From positions 16,977,063 to 17,041,062 of the forward strand of contig CP099841.1 of NCBI GenBank assembly GCA_030062745.1: a DNA stretch of 64,000 bases, read 5' to 3'. This stretch comes from Capitulum mitella (taxonomy: Eukaryota > Arthropoda > Thecostraca > Pollicipedomorpha > Pollicipedidae). Below the pieces are notes generated by a model. The model ran no database searches. It was not told the DNA's origin and worked only from the letters and a program-made list of their open reading frames with translations. Shown piece by piece: positions 38,101 through 49,554 of the stretch. Both the position numbers and the translations under genes were made by a program. Every line of letters starts with the position of its first letter. The stretch's first letter is position 1.

Positions 38101-39760
38101 AAATACTGTTTTATTAAATAGAGATGGTTTGGTCTGGCGCGCCGAAGGCGCGAAACTTGACCTTAAACGATAATGATAACCGTGCTCCAAGCGAACGATT
38201 CAAATGACTATTGGGCTCTTTTGCATGAAGGGCACATTGCAAACGTTTTGAAAAAAGTACACGACTTCAGAAAGGTACCCTGAACATCAGTCGAGACAGT
38301 TCAAGAACCTGTGCGCAGGGAGGCAAGCGGACACTTTCAGTAAGCAACGTAAGCGTTTTGATCTCATTCCGTTATGGTTTAGGACCTGTCTCCCGGTCCC
38401 TGATTTACTTCGTCCATCTCTGTCCATATCTGTCTAGATATGTCTAGTGATATATCTAGCGACAGTTTTTTATAACGTTTTTGAAATCCCGAAATCGGAG
38501 GTTGCCTCAAACCCAGCAACATCGAACAGTTTCAGTTTCAGTGATGAAGAAAAGGAGCTGGTTTGGATCGCGGTCAGCAAAAACACACAAAACGCGACAT
38601 ATAAACTTTGTATAAACAGTCATTTGAATCAACCTCAAAGGAGTACCATCAATCATTTTTAGAAACTAATTGTTTTAGAACTGATCAAGGAACTTAGTGA
38701 CGCGGCGATATAAGTAAGGGAAGCTCAAAACCGAGTTTAACTCTATAAGCTGTTGCTATTTCAAGCCTTGGCTGCCAAAAACTTGCACGTGATTCGTGGT
38801 CATTTTTTGGGAGGAGAGGAAAGGTGTCTTTGCCCCATGTCATTAGATGAGGGAGGCCACATTGACCCCGCCCCCCCCCCCCCACCCCTTCTCCGCTTCC
38901 GCCGCTACCGACTGCACGTAACTTTAGTGCACATAGGATTCCGATGAGATCGGGGCTCGAGCCCATCGTGATCCCACATGGGTTTACACCGCCCCCACTG
39001 CCCTTCATCCCACCACGTACAACAAACTAGTTCCATTCTGATTCCTCAGAAAACACATGAAAAATGAAACCAACGCCACCTAAAAATCCGGATCAGGAAA
39101 TCAGAATTAAATACTCCCCAAGCATAGTTAAAATGGTTTAAATCTAAATCACACATTTGAGGTGGATACACTTATCCCTGAAGCAATTTTCAACACATGG
39201 GGTGTACAAGCGCAAGTCCAATATCAGCAGCCCGCAGCCAAACGTCAGTCCGACAGAATGAGATGCATGTGTCGAGCTCCTCAAAGGGCTGAAGATCCGT
39301 TAGCTCGATAGGCAAAGCAGACCTAAAAGCCTGGAGAGGAGTCAGACCTAAAAGCATGACACACGTTTGTCTGCTCTCAAAACTTGCCCTCAGCCAGCCC
39401 AGACGCTCCAGGCCACCGCCCACGGTCTACACTAACCAGGGACGTAGCCAAGGGGGAGGGCATGGCTGCCATGCGCCCCCCCCCCCTGAGCCGAGCAGTC
39501 TTCACTAGATATATGGCGATTTTGTATGAATACGAAATAGTGGTCATATATATGTTGCAAAAGAAAACACCACATGTTTTCCTGTGCGTTAAATATGAGG
39601 TAAATTACATAACATTGCGGCTTTTTCCTACACATTCCGTCATATACCATTGACATATGGCAAAATTTGACATTTGGCCCCCGTGAGGAAAAACCTGGCA
39701 ACGTGCCTGACACTCACCATAGGCCACGGCCAGGATAGCGAGAAAGATGATGCTCCGCAT
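29067..39760 (-). CDS. Gene 2: obstructor/Gasp-type protein with three chitin-binding CBM14 domains
   Basis: A predicted secreted 236-residue chitin-binding protein. Exons in transcription order are 39760-39718, 32148-31942, 31467-31264, 29831-29618 and 29109-29067. All junctions are GT-AG and phase-consistent (1, 1, 1, 2). The signal peptide is MRSIIFLAILAVAYG, then three six-Cys peritrophin-A domains: Cys 23, 36, 42, 52, 69, 77; 94, 107, 113, 123, 136, 147; 158, 184, 190, 201, 214, 223. The tail is CEDYYSPVEDESVE. CDYSFNVNC in domain 1 is Gasp-like, as in gene 1. The promoter has a TATA-like box and Inr. Intron 1 is 7.6 kb. Intron 3 starts inside a 36-bp minisatellite that repeats the donor, so linker-length isoforms are possible. 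Intron 3 also contains a LINE fragment. Confidence 0.88.
29618..29831 (-). CDS. Gene 2 exon 4: CBM14 domain 3
   Basis: Acceptor CCTGTTGCAG at 29832; donor ATG|GTAAGC after 29618. It encodes GDFSC.., CRLFYVCLNG, GGCPEGTVFNDVTRKC and NVEG, then TG of the final Cys. Reading through would give Trp and an immediate TAA, which would remove the sixth cysteine; the spliced reading restores it. Confidence 0.9.
30238..30470 (-). pseudogene. LINE reverse-transcriptase fragment (CR1/L2-like) in gene 2 intron 3
   Basis: On the minus strand one frame reads KSGDSDNLTNYRLISILP, then IARIVEKVVQPQLHSY and HSTETALLNVSDRILGAMD. These are the RT motifs KxGD..NYRPISLLP, EKVV..QL and HSTETALL of CR1/L2-type LINEs. 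It is about 77 codons long with no other RT parts nearby, so it is a truncated copy. Confidence 0.8.
30932..31270 (-). repeat. 36-bp minisatellite spanning the exon 3/intron 3 junction of gene 2
   Basis: Ten units of GAGAGTAAGTCTGACACTGG followed by CCGCGGCGGAGGTC. Nine complete 36-bp units and one 33-bp unit include the junction copy. Five units carry GTAAGT (at 31258, 31222, 31153, 31009, 30973) and five GTAACT (31186, 31117, 31081, 31045, 30937; lower coordinates given). The unit is a multiple of 3, so the sense frame stays open across the array (SKSDTGRGGGRE per unit) and meets TGA just after it. Antisense and other frames are also open, which produces long false ORFs. Confidence 0.93.
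31264..31467 (-). CDS. Gene 2 exon 3: CBM14 domain 2, ending in the minisatellite
   Basis: Acceptor GGCTTCGCAG at 31468. It encodes Cys 94-147 (CGTFYVCKAG, CAPGLHFDIASREC) and ends CEKRE plus one base before GTAAGT at 31263-31258. This donor is the first of ten copies of the same site, spaced 36 nt apart (33 nt once). Use of the first donor gives the phase needed by exon 4; all later donors are in the same phase. Confidence 0.85.
31942..32148 (-). CDS. Gene 2 exon 2: CBM14 domain 1
   Basis: Acceptor CGTCCACAG at 32149; donor C|GTGAGT after 31942. It encodes residues 15-84 with Cys 23, 36, 42, 52, 69 and 77 and the aromatic-rich centre YCDYFWRC. The 207 nt preserve phase 1. Confidence 0.9.
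32160..35900. other. Gene 2 intron 1, 5'-distal part; no gene recognised
   Basis: Contains a (TTTA)n-like patch at about 35023-35052, a TCTATC-type simple stretch near 34520-34555 and G/C tracts at about 34669 and 35804. Frames such as 32445-32870 (+) show no domain. Nothing else is recognised. Confidence 0.5.
35945..36917 (-). repeat. Dispersed repeat family D, copy at 36 kb (inverted)
   Basis: Read on the minus strand it aligns with 43003-44180. Shared parts are GGATAATATGTGACTCATTTACG at the start, GAGAAACGGCTTGG, CGATACACGTC, GAACGCGGGATAG and the TGCCCAATGACGGTCATT block. It lies in gene 2 intron 1. Confidence 0.7.
36920..39700. other. Gene 2 intron 1, 5'-proximal part; no gene recognised
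   Basis: Contains an ACACAGACAC stretch near 37455-37480, a C14-17 tract at about 38868-38884 and a C10 tract at about 39477-39487. No exon is recognised. Confidence 0.5.
39718..39760 (-). CDS. Gene 2 exon 1: start codon and signal peptide
   Basis: Encodes MRSIIFLAILAVAY plus the first G of Gly15, then donor G|GTGAGT (phase 1). The ATG lies 43 nt downstream of the inferred start site. Joined to exon 2 it gives AYGQEEYQFVC, a normal cleavage region followed by domain 1. Confidence 0.85.
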
Positions 39761-39800
39761 GATGGCGGACGAGTCTAGCTGCTGGCCACGCTACTGGCAC

Positions 39801-39836
39801 ACTGAATCGCGACCGCCGCTGCTACAACATTTTATC
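39801..39836 (-). promoter_or_regulatory. Core promoter of gene 2: TATA-like box and initiator
   Basis: On the minus strand GATAAAAT (39836-39829) is followed by TCAGT (39805-39801). The A of the initiator (39803) is 31 nt from the first T of the TATA-like box, the standard arthropod spacing. Transcription from 39803 gives a 43-nt leader before the ATG at 39760. Confidence 0.65.
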
Positions 39837-40029
39837 TCCAAACGTTACAAAATTAGAAGGTGCCTGCAGCGCTGTGGGCGGAGGCGAGCACGCCTCGCCT
39901 GGCCGAGAGGCCGGCGGCGCCCCGGCCGGCGCGTCGACTCGGCGCCATCCAATCGGCGCGTCGGAGACAGCGCCACGGGCCGGCTCAGTTGGCCGGCTCT
40001 TAGCGCAATCAGCGACTGGCCGCTGGGCC

Positions 40030-40268
40030 CACCTCTCGCACGCGCCACTCGAGCCGACAGAGGCCATCTCCCGCACGCACCACTCCGGCCTACAGAGGCC
40101 ACCTCCCGCACGCACCACTCCGACCTACAGGGACCACCTCCCGCACGCACCACTCCGATCTACAGGGACCACCTCCCGCACACACCACTCCGACCTACAG
40201 AGGCTACCTCCCGCACGCACCACTCCGATCTACAGGGACCACCTCCCTCAGGCACCACCATTGATCCG
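40030..40268. repeat. 35-bp minisatellite upstream of gene 2
   Basis: About seven imperfect units of CACCTCCCGCACGCACCACT followed by CCGAYCTACAGGGAC. It begins about 230 nt upstream of the gene 2 start site. Units differ by A/G and C/T changes (GATC vs GACC, GGGAC vs GAGGC). A unit that is not a multiple of 3 argues against coding. Confidence 0.93.
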
Positions 40269-40619
40269 ATGGCTCCCTTCCCTGTCGAAAACTGCCAATA
40301 TCTGACCGATTCCTGAGTCCCGCTTCCCGTTTTTTACTCATTACGCGACAGTTTCTTGACAGGTTCCTGCCAGGAGCGGCACTGGGCCCTTGAAATAAAA
40401 AAAAACGAGCCAGAAACTATTTCGGGGCATTTCTCCTCTGCATGGTGCCTCGTTACTACATCTTTGAACACCTTGCAGGACATCACACCGCGGATATCTT
40501 AAGTGGGTCATTTATGTTTTTCTTTACAACAGCGTGTCACAGATTTCGGCTAACATTCATAATATGAGCCCGACTGCCGGGATTTCCGAAGAGCTGAACG
40601 GTATGGCCGATTCTCGCCA

Positions 40620-41785
40620 AAGGCAGGGGGGATTCGGCCCCCCGAGATCTCCAGAACTGCTCATTCGATTTCATCGCAACAAATGTCAGTTGATTTGCAG
40701 TGATGTTAGCTACACTTTTGTAAAAAAAATTAATGACTTAAAAGGGGTGGATAAAGGGAGCAAAAGAATTAAAATGGGGACATTTTTGGACTGGTTATAA
40801 CTTTGTTGTTTATGGACCGATCTTGATGAAATTGGCATCAATCGAGACATTATGGCTGGGACTTTTACCATTGGTCCACACATTTGAAATTTTGAGAAAA
40901 TTCACAGGCCTTTACAACGTTTCAAAAATTTAGGGGGGATAAGTTTTGCAAAAAATTTAAGAAACAAAAAAGTTAAAACATTTTTTTTAGCTTTCACTAG
41001 TCATGCTGTGCTGAATACGTACCAATCGTATTGTAAGGTTTGTATAATGTTAGCATAGGTGGTGCCACGGACAGGAAAAAGGGAGAAATGTCATGGTTAT
41101 ATGTTCATCAGGCCAAGTTACGACTTTCGACCTTAATTGCTCTCCAGTGACCTTAGAGTAACTTGGAATGAATGTGAGTGCATTCCATATTGTTGAAAAC
41201 GTTTCCAATCATTTGAATTCACTTTATTTCTAAAATTTCGTTTTACAGCTGTTGTGATATAGGGTACCCGCACTAAAATTTTAGGTCATAGCTCCATCAC
41301 CCGACCTAATATCAATCTAAAACTTCGTACACAAATAGAGGGCATCCTCCTACGTCATATATGTTTTGGGTTTAGCATTTGGAAAAATAGCGCCAAAAAT
41401 TATTACTATGAAACCAAATTTTAAGTTTTTGACCTTGACCCGACCTTGTGAAATGATCTTACATTAACAGAATTATATTTATCTGCTTGCCCAACAACTT
41501 ACCTATACACCCAGATAAAGTTTTAAGTTTCATCTTAAAAGCGCTGTTTTGGCAGCCATTTTTCTTTCATCCTCAACAGGACCAAAAATGGCCTGAGGTA
41601 CCTTTCAAAACCGTTGTCTGGCTCCACCCCTGAGTAGAATATAATAACGAAATTTTGTTACAATACTTGAAAAGAACAGGTCGAAAAAGTGACCAAGTTT
41701 CGTAAAGCTGCATCAAAAACCCTGGAATTGGTATGCAAAAAACCTGATTGGGGCGGATTCAAGGCCCCCTGCCGGGAAAAAGGTT
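40620..41785 (+). repeat. Dispersed repeat family E, copy 2
   Basis: Paralogue of 4060-4915, with extra sequence at the left. The ends carry GGCAGGGGGGATTCGGCCCC (about 40622) and, inverted, CGGCAGGGGGCCTTGAATCC (about 41778), so short GC-rich terminal inverted repeats are possible. No coding sequence is recognised. Confidence 0.7.
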
Positions 41786-42139
41786 AACGTTGCTCGTATT
41801 GCACTGTTCCACTCACCAAGCGATGCGCTGTTAAAAACTTTACACTGTGAAGTATTTGAACATACCCGAACACCCCACATGAACTGCTCCTAAAAACTGT
41901 CATATTTGGCAAACTCGCCAAGGCACTGACAGAGATGTCACTATAACATGTGTAACAATTACTCACAGAGTTTTTATATTCCATTTTTAATGGAAGGAAA
42001 CCTGGGAGGGAATTTTCATTCCATTTTTCATTTGTGCCTTGTGTGATGTGGCCAAAACTGCATGACCAGAAAACGCATACCACACGCATCTGTGTATTAT
42101 ACGTGGGAACATCACCTTCCATTCAGCGCCGATTTGCGC

Positions 42140-42262
42140 TGCCTTGATGGCGATCTCTGCAGACTGAGGCATGATTGAGCTATAACCATCTCGCCACTCC
42201 TCCCCTAAAACTCTTGTATTCCCCCCTGGGAGCATTGCTCCCGGTTGGGAACGCCAGTTCTA
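42140..42262 (-). mobile_element. hAT-like terminal sequence
   Basis: On the minus strand, from about 42262, the sequence reads ACTGGCGTTCCCAACCGGGA and then GCAATGCTCCCAGGGGGGAA. This resembles the common hAT/Charlie end (CAGTGGTTCCCAACC.GG.GC...GCCCC.AGGGG). Only one end was found, so identity is tentative. Confidence 0.4.
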
Positions 42263-43002
42263 AACAAATAACTTTTTTTTGTTTCATTCTGAACCTACCA
42301 AAATGAGACCAACTCGTTCATTACCACATCAACCTATTTGATTTCATGTTCAATCGCTGTCCGATTTGCGAACGGTTCGCTCACAGCAGGTGTTCGCGAA
42401 AAGCTGCCCGTCCGGTGGCGAAGTTGCAGTCGAACAGGAACACAAACGAACAGTGGTTCCTGCACTGTTCACGAACACCCCACCGTGCATGAAATTTCAA
42501 GTCCAAATCCGGTCCAGATTAACCGGAAACGAGCTGGCGAAATGGATCGGATTACGAGATCCGCCAGATTGACCCAAACCATTTCGGACACGTTTACGTA
42601 CGCTTTACGCGATATTTCGCGTTCAGGACGTGCGTTGTCGGCCGCCCCGCCGGCAGCCTGTGAGAACGGTCGGCTCCCACCTGAATTTCCAGAAGGCTGA
42701 CAAAGTCGGTGAAGGGGGGGGGGGGCGAGCGCAACCGGTGTGCTTTTATTGAATGGCCGCTGCGTGCGGGGCGCGCGAGCTTGAAGCGCCGGTCTGGCAA
42801 TGCCCCGAGCATGCTTACACGGCGGGATATTCAGCCTGGGCTCACTGGCAGTCGGCGCCATTCACGCCTTACTGAGGAGGGGTCTGCTGAAAACCCCCGC
42901 TGCCATCTAACTCGCGAACAGCTGGTCGCACGCTGGAAAAAGTAAGCATGCCGATGAAGAGCGCGTGACAAGTAGGGCTTGAAACCGGTTTCACTTTTTT
43001 AT

Positions 43003-44180
43003 TTTTGGATGATATGTAAGCCATTTACATCCCATATAGTCTGCATATAGTTTTGTCTTTCCTGTGTCTCATTTTTTTATTTTTGGATGGCATGTAAGCC
43101 ATCCAATTCATATACTATATAATATATGTATATAATTACATCCCATATAGCCTACGTATAGTTTTATCAAAGTCTGTGAGCAATGAACCCGGAGAAAAGA
43201 GAAAAAGAGAAACGGCTTGGACCCCAAAGATTGTGATTAATCAGTCTAAGTAAATACACCAACGAATAGATAAAAGTCTGCAGTTGCCGATACACGTCAT
43301 ATTTCTCTGCTTTGTTGAATGTTTACGCCGAAACGTTGAATTAAAGGCAGAGCGATGTTTTCGCGACTGCACTGCTGGGGTGCCGGTGCCGAACGCGGGA
43401 CGATTTTAACGCGCATTTTAGCGTTCCTTTATTTTAGTAAGAAAAAAATGTCTTGCCAAGCAATGTTTCTTGATGCTAGTTGGTCCTGGTTTGTTTCCCT
43501 GCGTTTAATTTTTTAAACAATTCACTACTTTTTATTCTGTACAATTCCCGGAACTTTACACGCGGAGGCCTGTTTACAAATATATGCATTTCTCTAATAC
43601 AGCTTTTTGAACCCCTTGGTATAATTCGCATCTGTGGGAGTCAGTTCTGTCATTTTCCATCCAGTCAAGTCATTGATCGTCAATTTTGGTGCATTTTGGT
43701 TCATATCAGTCATTGATGACCTGACCTTAGGTCAATGGTTAGAGGTTTTTATACTTTGCCGAATGACGATCACTGGTTGTTCGCATCACCTCACACTCAA
43801 AATGTTATAAAAAAAAATCGTCAGTTTCCGAAAAAACGACGACGTGTCTTGAAAATGAGCTTGAATTTAGTTCAATGGCTCGGAAGTTTCCGAAAAATCT
43901 GAGATAACAGATTTGTTGCACCTATCACGATCTCAAACTCTGAAAGTCGTATTAAGGTATCTCGATTTCCGTGGGAAGTTCGAGGGCGCTAAACTTTTAT
44001 GGGCATAGTTCCAGTTGACCCGACCTATGTCCGAGACCCGAATCGACCTGAGGTGAAAACTTTTAAACAACATTTCCAATCTCCCGTTGCTGGCCGTTTC
44101 TCGGGTTCATGTATGTATTCGGCAATGAGAACACCATGTATAGCCTATATTTGGCGTAATTGGCTTACATATCATCCAAA
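43003..44180 (+). repeat. Dispersed repeat family D, best copy, with terminal inverted repeats
   Basis: The left end TTTGGATGATATGTAAGCCA (about 43013) recurs inverted at the right end (about 44180-44161), so this is probably a non-autonomous DNA element of about 1.2 kb. The left end is duplicated in tandem (a second version at about 43085-43160). Other copies lie at about 10795 and 36917. No transposase was seen. Confidence 0.65.
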
Positions 44181-44304
44181 GGCCGAGTAAAAGATACCCA
44201 AAACTGTGTGGCCCTGCGTGCGTTGTTCTCTCGCAATCTCTGAATGTCTCCGGGGAGGGGAGCTTACATCTGTCTCCACCCATGTCGGGGCCGGATTAAC
44301 CCTC

Positions 44305-44425
44305 ACTGGGTCGGCCTCCGGATCCACCTTTGCCGGGCCGGGGGGTCATGAGATCCCCAGATCTCGAAAACTAAGAGCTGCACAAAAAGTAAAATCGCTG
44401 CTGGAAAGGCCTTCGCTAAACTAAA
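44305..44425 (+). repeat. Short dispersed repeat shared with 56349-56487
   Basis: Both places read GGCCTCCGGATCCACCTT, then a CCGGCCGG-type block, GATCTCGA.AAC.A and a CTGRAAAGGCnnTNGC-like A-rich end. The function is unknown. Confidence 0.65.
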
Positions 44426-44500
44426 GACAAACCGACGTGTTACACGGTTGGTTGGGGGTCAAAATCGAAGCTCTGTATCGAACGCGGATCTATACACTCG

Positions 44501-44550
44501 CTTAGTACCTTTATTTAAATAAATACCTTTATTTAAATAAAGGTGCTAAG
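44501..44550. repeat. Short perfect-like hairpin
   Basis: CTTAGTACCTTTATTT pairs with AAATAAAGGTGCTAAG (one mismatch) around a second ATTTAAAT palindrome. It could be the central or terminal palindrome of a small element. Confidence 0.7.
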
Positions 44551-45649
44551 GTAGATATCACAAACTTCCCGCGAACGGAGGGTGCCAGATCCAACAAGCT
44601 GCATGTTCACATGCATGGCATCTGGCCACTGATGCCCTAAATCTTGCTCGTCCTTGATGGCGATGGTGACTTTGCAGCCCACCACAAAACTCGGCGCCTC
44701 CAGCATCAACGGTTCCCAAACCAGTCATATGGGTGGCAAAGGGGTACACTCAGAACCTGCGTCCCGCATGCACCAGGCTGAAGCCTGCCGAAGCCACACG
44801 CGAAGCAGCCACATGTATCGACTGCCACGTGTCACATGCTCCTTCCCGCAAATTTTCAGTTTCCCGCAAATTGCTGTTTTTTATGTATTCTTGCCACAAT
44901 TAAGAAGGGACGTTATTCTTGCGAACCTCGCAATTCACGTTTAAGTTGCAACCCCGTTTTGACCTGATGACCCCGCTGCCCGTCCGCCTTTCCAAGTCAT
45001 GATCACCAAACTGCGCCGTTTGAGTCTCGCCAATTGGCCCACAAGAACAGAGGGATGTGAAAGAAGCACATGTGCGCTGAGCATGACCCGTTAGACCACG
45101 CCCATCATGTGGGGTTCGGGTCGATAGCCCTAGTGCTGGTCTATCTACGCACAAAATTTCAGCCGCCTAGGTCACTTCTGACGGCACTCGCAGGCCTCCG
45201 AGTCCATATCGAAACACGTGTCTGTGTATCGTCTCGTGGATGGCACGTGGATGCCGACCACAAATAAGAGTACCCTCAAGTGGGGCCCATGTCATCAAGT
45301 CTTGAGTCAATAGGATCCGCCGGATGACTTGTACCTATGATTAATCGAATTCTGCAGAGCTCCGGCTCGCGCCACGTGGCACGTGCCATACGCCACGAAT
45401 CACTTCGGAACCTGCATCACAATCTGTCCGTCGAGCCGGTGCATCCGATGGTGCCACTTGTGTCGCGATCAGTTCGCGCGTTCGGGCGCTAGACGTTCGG
45501 AAGTTTGAAGACAGCGACGAACTGACTCGCTAACACCTCGATCTGAACTTTTCCGAGCGACCGTCATGAATGAAATCTCACTCGCTAAAAGCGTGCTTCG
45601 CAGGCTTTCAGCTCTTTCGATTTTGACCCAGAACAAAGAACCCAGAATT

Positions 45650-46015
45650 AGGATGAAGATGATAATGGAACTCAACTGTTTCGAAAGACAATGACAGTAA
45701 TCGACGTTTCATCTTTATTACTGCCTTCATCGGGAATGCTGGTTTGTTAAATTTATTTTTCGATGTACAGATATGCGATCACAGTACGTGAAAATCATTA
45801 CATCTCGACATGAAGATTACAAACGAGTATTATGTCAAACTTACTCGTTTCTAATATTCATGTCAAGGTGTAATGTTCTTCACGTACTGTGATCACATGT
45901 TTGTACATCGAAAAACAAACAAAAAACAGCATTCTTCATGAAGGCAATAGTAAAGATGAAACGTCGATTACTGTTTTTATCTTTCAAAATAGTTTATTTC
46001 CATCATCATCTTCAT
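45650..46015. repeat. Foldback element with arms of about 175 nt
   Basis: 45655-45831 matches the complement of about 45849-46012. Matching blocks are CAGTAATCGACGTTTCATCT, TTTTTCGATGTACA, GATCACAGTACGTGAA and GAAACGAGTA. The spacer is very short, so transcription would give a long imperfect hairpin. No coding sequence. Confidence 0.85.
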
Positions 46016-46019
46016 TTTA

Positions 46020-48998
46020 TGTGTAAAAACAACAAAGCTTAACCCAGATTTAGTCGAATTAGGTCAATGTTGAGGTTAACAGAGGCCATCTGCGACCATA
46101 CCGTCTAGCCCTCCGGGAATAGGGTTAAGGCGATTCACTAGGCATCTACGTGACGACGCGCCACTACAACACGTGAGATACGTCTTATAACACGTGTTAT
46201 GTACAAAACAATACAACACATACGACATGTGTTAAATACAACACATGTGACGAGACCATAACGCGACAGCTGATGGACCATACGCTGCTATGGTCAGATA
46301 TACGATACTACGACACAACGCGTTAGATATAAATCTGACGCGCGCATACTATGGCAGCAGAAAACTTCAGATATGGGAAAGTGTGTACATTCATGAAAAG
46401 TCGCCAGATCTCAACAGACAACTAACTTCTTGTATCGCCTAGAGTTGCTGGGAGGAGGGCGTCATCTCCTTAGAACCCATTGTTTTATTGGTGTCCGGAC
46501 TGCTTTTTGTAAGTGAAGCACAAGCCTTTTGATCCATTTATTTACTTATTTACTTCTGATGGTGTTACAAGTAAACCGGACTCATCGTGAATGATTTCCC
46601 AGTGGTTAATTCAGGAAATTTTGCGTCACTCTGAAGATGAGACATGAGTGTCTCGAAACGTTCATGTGTCGACAAATGAAAACTTTTCTCTATCTGATAT
46701 GTGATCTAGAAAAACTTGCTAAAAGAAAGGTTAAGGAATTTGAAAGATGCATGAAAAATGCAGCAGATCCGGAACACCCGGTCGTTAATGAAAGTTGTCT
46801 TACAGAAAACATACCGCTTTTTGAGTACGTATTTTTTGCATTATGCATCATAATGAATTATTTGTGCGTTATGCATTACGTATTACGTATATTATTATTA
46901 TGTACCATGTATTATGTATTTTGTTATTTGTATTATGAGTATGTATTATGCATCTCGTAAAACGTATTTTTTTAAATAATTCTCCTTACACCCGAGAAGT
47001 TCACGGGCTGTCATTCTGGTACGAATGTTAAAAGGATTGGCTCACCTTTGCTGACCGAGGGATTGTGTTATATTTGGTGCCCAGTTGATGCACTGATGAT
47101 TTGCGACCATCAGGTGGCTTCTCATGATTGCAAACCGTGGCAATTGCACTTCCGCCAACATCTGTCCGCTTTGCAAGCACGGCCTTCGGCTCATGAGAGA
47201 CATTTTCCACACCGACGTGTCAACAGAACTCTGCTGATGACGCCTGTTTCTTCATTGCAAGCTGTAGTTCGGCATCCTCATCCTGGGCAACCACACACCT
47301 CTTCAACACAGCACGCCACCGGCCACCTGTGTGCGCCAGCCAGGCAGTACCGCGGTGTACAGGGCCAAATGTTGAAAATCACGAGTGAAAAAAATACGGG
47401 TGAATATCTGGCACTTTTTGGCGTCTGAATAAAGATAATATCCACTGTGAGCGCAGCATGCGTAACAAACCACGTCTAGTACATAGCAGGGCTGCAAAGA
47501 GCAATGGCGCAAAAGTTCAGTTAGTTTTATCTTTACGTAACAACCTCACATGTCCATTTCCATTGAATAGTCATGAGCGTGCATCACTGGCGACGTCCCT
47601 ACCATAGCCAGTACCACGTGACATGACGTACACTTTGTTGGAATGAAGAAAACATTTTAAGGAAGGGGCATACCGCCGATGTTTTAAATGGAATATCTTC
47701 ATCTCAGTTTTATGGTAAGAAATGGACGATCACGTGTTTTTTTATGGGGAATTGGAATCTTAAATTCCAGAGATCATAAACAACGTAAAGGTGAAGTGTT
47801 TGTGTTGATTACTCATAATAGTCCCCACTTATGGCATTTAATTTATTGTTATGTCGTACTTCGAACGCATATATGACGAATAAAAGTGGTAATCTATAGC
47901 CTAGGTCAAAAACTGAGCTGGTCGTTTTTAAAAAAAACAACAAGATGTTAAGAGATAAAATATTCAGAGATCGGATAAAACGGATTTATTTTTCTTTAGT
48001 ACAGATCTGACCAAAATCGGAGGTATTGTGTTCAAAACGCACCTTCGATTTGTCGATTTAACATGGGATACCTCCAACGTCAATGAGAGCCGAGTCAGAG
48101 GCCGGCGGCCGTTCTCCAGGGATCCAGCAAACCCCACTTCCGTCGGCCGGGGGAGGGGGAGGTACTGAGGGCGCCTGGTACCGGGGTCGTGGTCACCGTG
48201 GCCACTGACATCACCAGCCACGAGGAGGGCTGATGGCCGCCTGCGGCATCGCTGGCTAGTGCCGTGACAGGCTCTCCGGGGCTGGGAACCGGCAGTGGTG
48301 GCCGCCGGCTGGCACGGCCTCCCACCGACAGCATTCCACCGCCTGACCACCGCGGCGCCAGCCGCACGGCCTCTCCGCATCCGTGCGGCCCCGCCCCGCT
48401 AACACCCCCGTCCCCCTGCTGGTCTTACCCCTCATAGGCACACCACCGCGACGGAGGGGCGACGGCCAGATGTAAGCCAACCCGTCATGCTTCATGCCTT
48501 GGCGTTAATCGTATGCTCACAGCCTGAGCTCCGCAACGCATTGCGTCCTGCCATGAGCTGCACCTGCATTCTTGACGGCATCATGATGGTGAGGTGGCAG
48601 CCCGCATGGCTTGAGAGGGGTGACAGCCCGCAAGCTATCGATCGAAACAGGGTATAACCATGATTCATGCGCAAGATTATCTTTACGTAGTATTTGAGTC
48701 TTGAGTACAATCAGTGTTTGAGAAACCACAATATGCTTTGAAAAAGTGGTATTCTCTTTCAGAATGGTTGGCAGCAGCCTGGCCGAATAAACGATTTACG
48801 AGGCTTACCTCTTCGTCTTTGATTCCCCCCCGACGTCGATTTCTGTAAATGGTTTGGGGGGCGAGCCGACACCCCGACAACCTAACCTCCCCACAAATGT
48901 GGGTTTCTCAGCGGATTTAGCCCACTTCATTTTGACGAACGGAAATTTACAAGTTTTTGTTACTTTGTACCAAATAAAAAATCGCGTTTATCTCGTAT

Positions 48999-49000
<2 letters not shown>
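46020..49000. other. Intergenic, no gene recognised
   Basis: Holds ACACGTG/CATGTG palindromic sequence at about 46165-46260, an ATTAYGTATT-rich simple stretch at about 46845-46940, and a GC-rich patch at about 48090-48440 whose open minus-strand frames are Arg/Gly/Pro-rich without a domain. No exon is supported. Confidence 0.5.

Positions 49001-49002
<2 letters not shown>

Positions 49003-49057
<55 letters not shown>
49003..49057. repeat. TA microsatellite
   Basis: Uninterrupted (AT)n of about 54 nt. Confidence 0.95.
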
Positions 49058-49059
<2 letters not shown>

Positions 49060-49554
49060 GATAAACGATAGAATGATAGCTGGATATATCGATTTGGACT
49101 TTATTCTTTACTTTCTGGCCATCTATTATCTACTGCGGCCGTTCTTTTCGTTATTATCACTCATTTCCTTTTAAATCCGGCAGAAAATATTGGATAGGCC
49201 CAAACAAACATTGGGTGGGTCAGGATCAACATTGGGTGGGCCAGAGCCCTCTCAAAAGAATACAATTCAACACCCCTGCCCCCCCCCCCCAGAAATGCGT
49301 TCACCGTGCGGCCTTGACAGAATGACGATTGCCGTTCCGGCCCGGCCACCGGCTCTGTGCCGGTGGCGCCTGCATATTTGGCGCGCGTTTCCTCATCGGC
49401 CGTGGCGGCGCGTGGCCCGTGGCTGCCGGTCGGCACCACTCCTTGCGCCACGAGAGCGGCGCCGAAGGACGCCGGCTAGACGGGCGTCCCGGCTCCGAGT
49501 GACGCAACGCCTCACACGACTGATGGAAGACGTGTTTCAGGTTAGCTGGCCGTC

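Noticed and set aside
47048..47428. 126-codon open frame on the plus strand
   Set aside because: No conserved motif found in either strand's reading; left unannotated.
48095..48380. GC-rich Arg/Pro frames on the minus strand
   Set aside because: Composition-driven; no domain and no splice-consistent neighbours.
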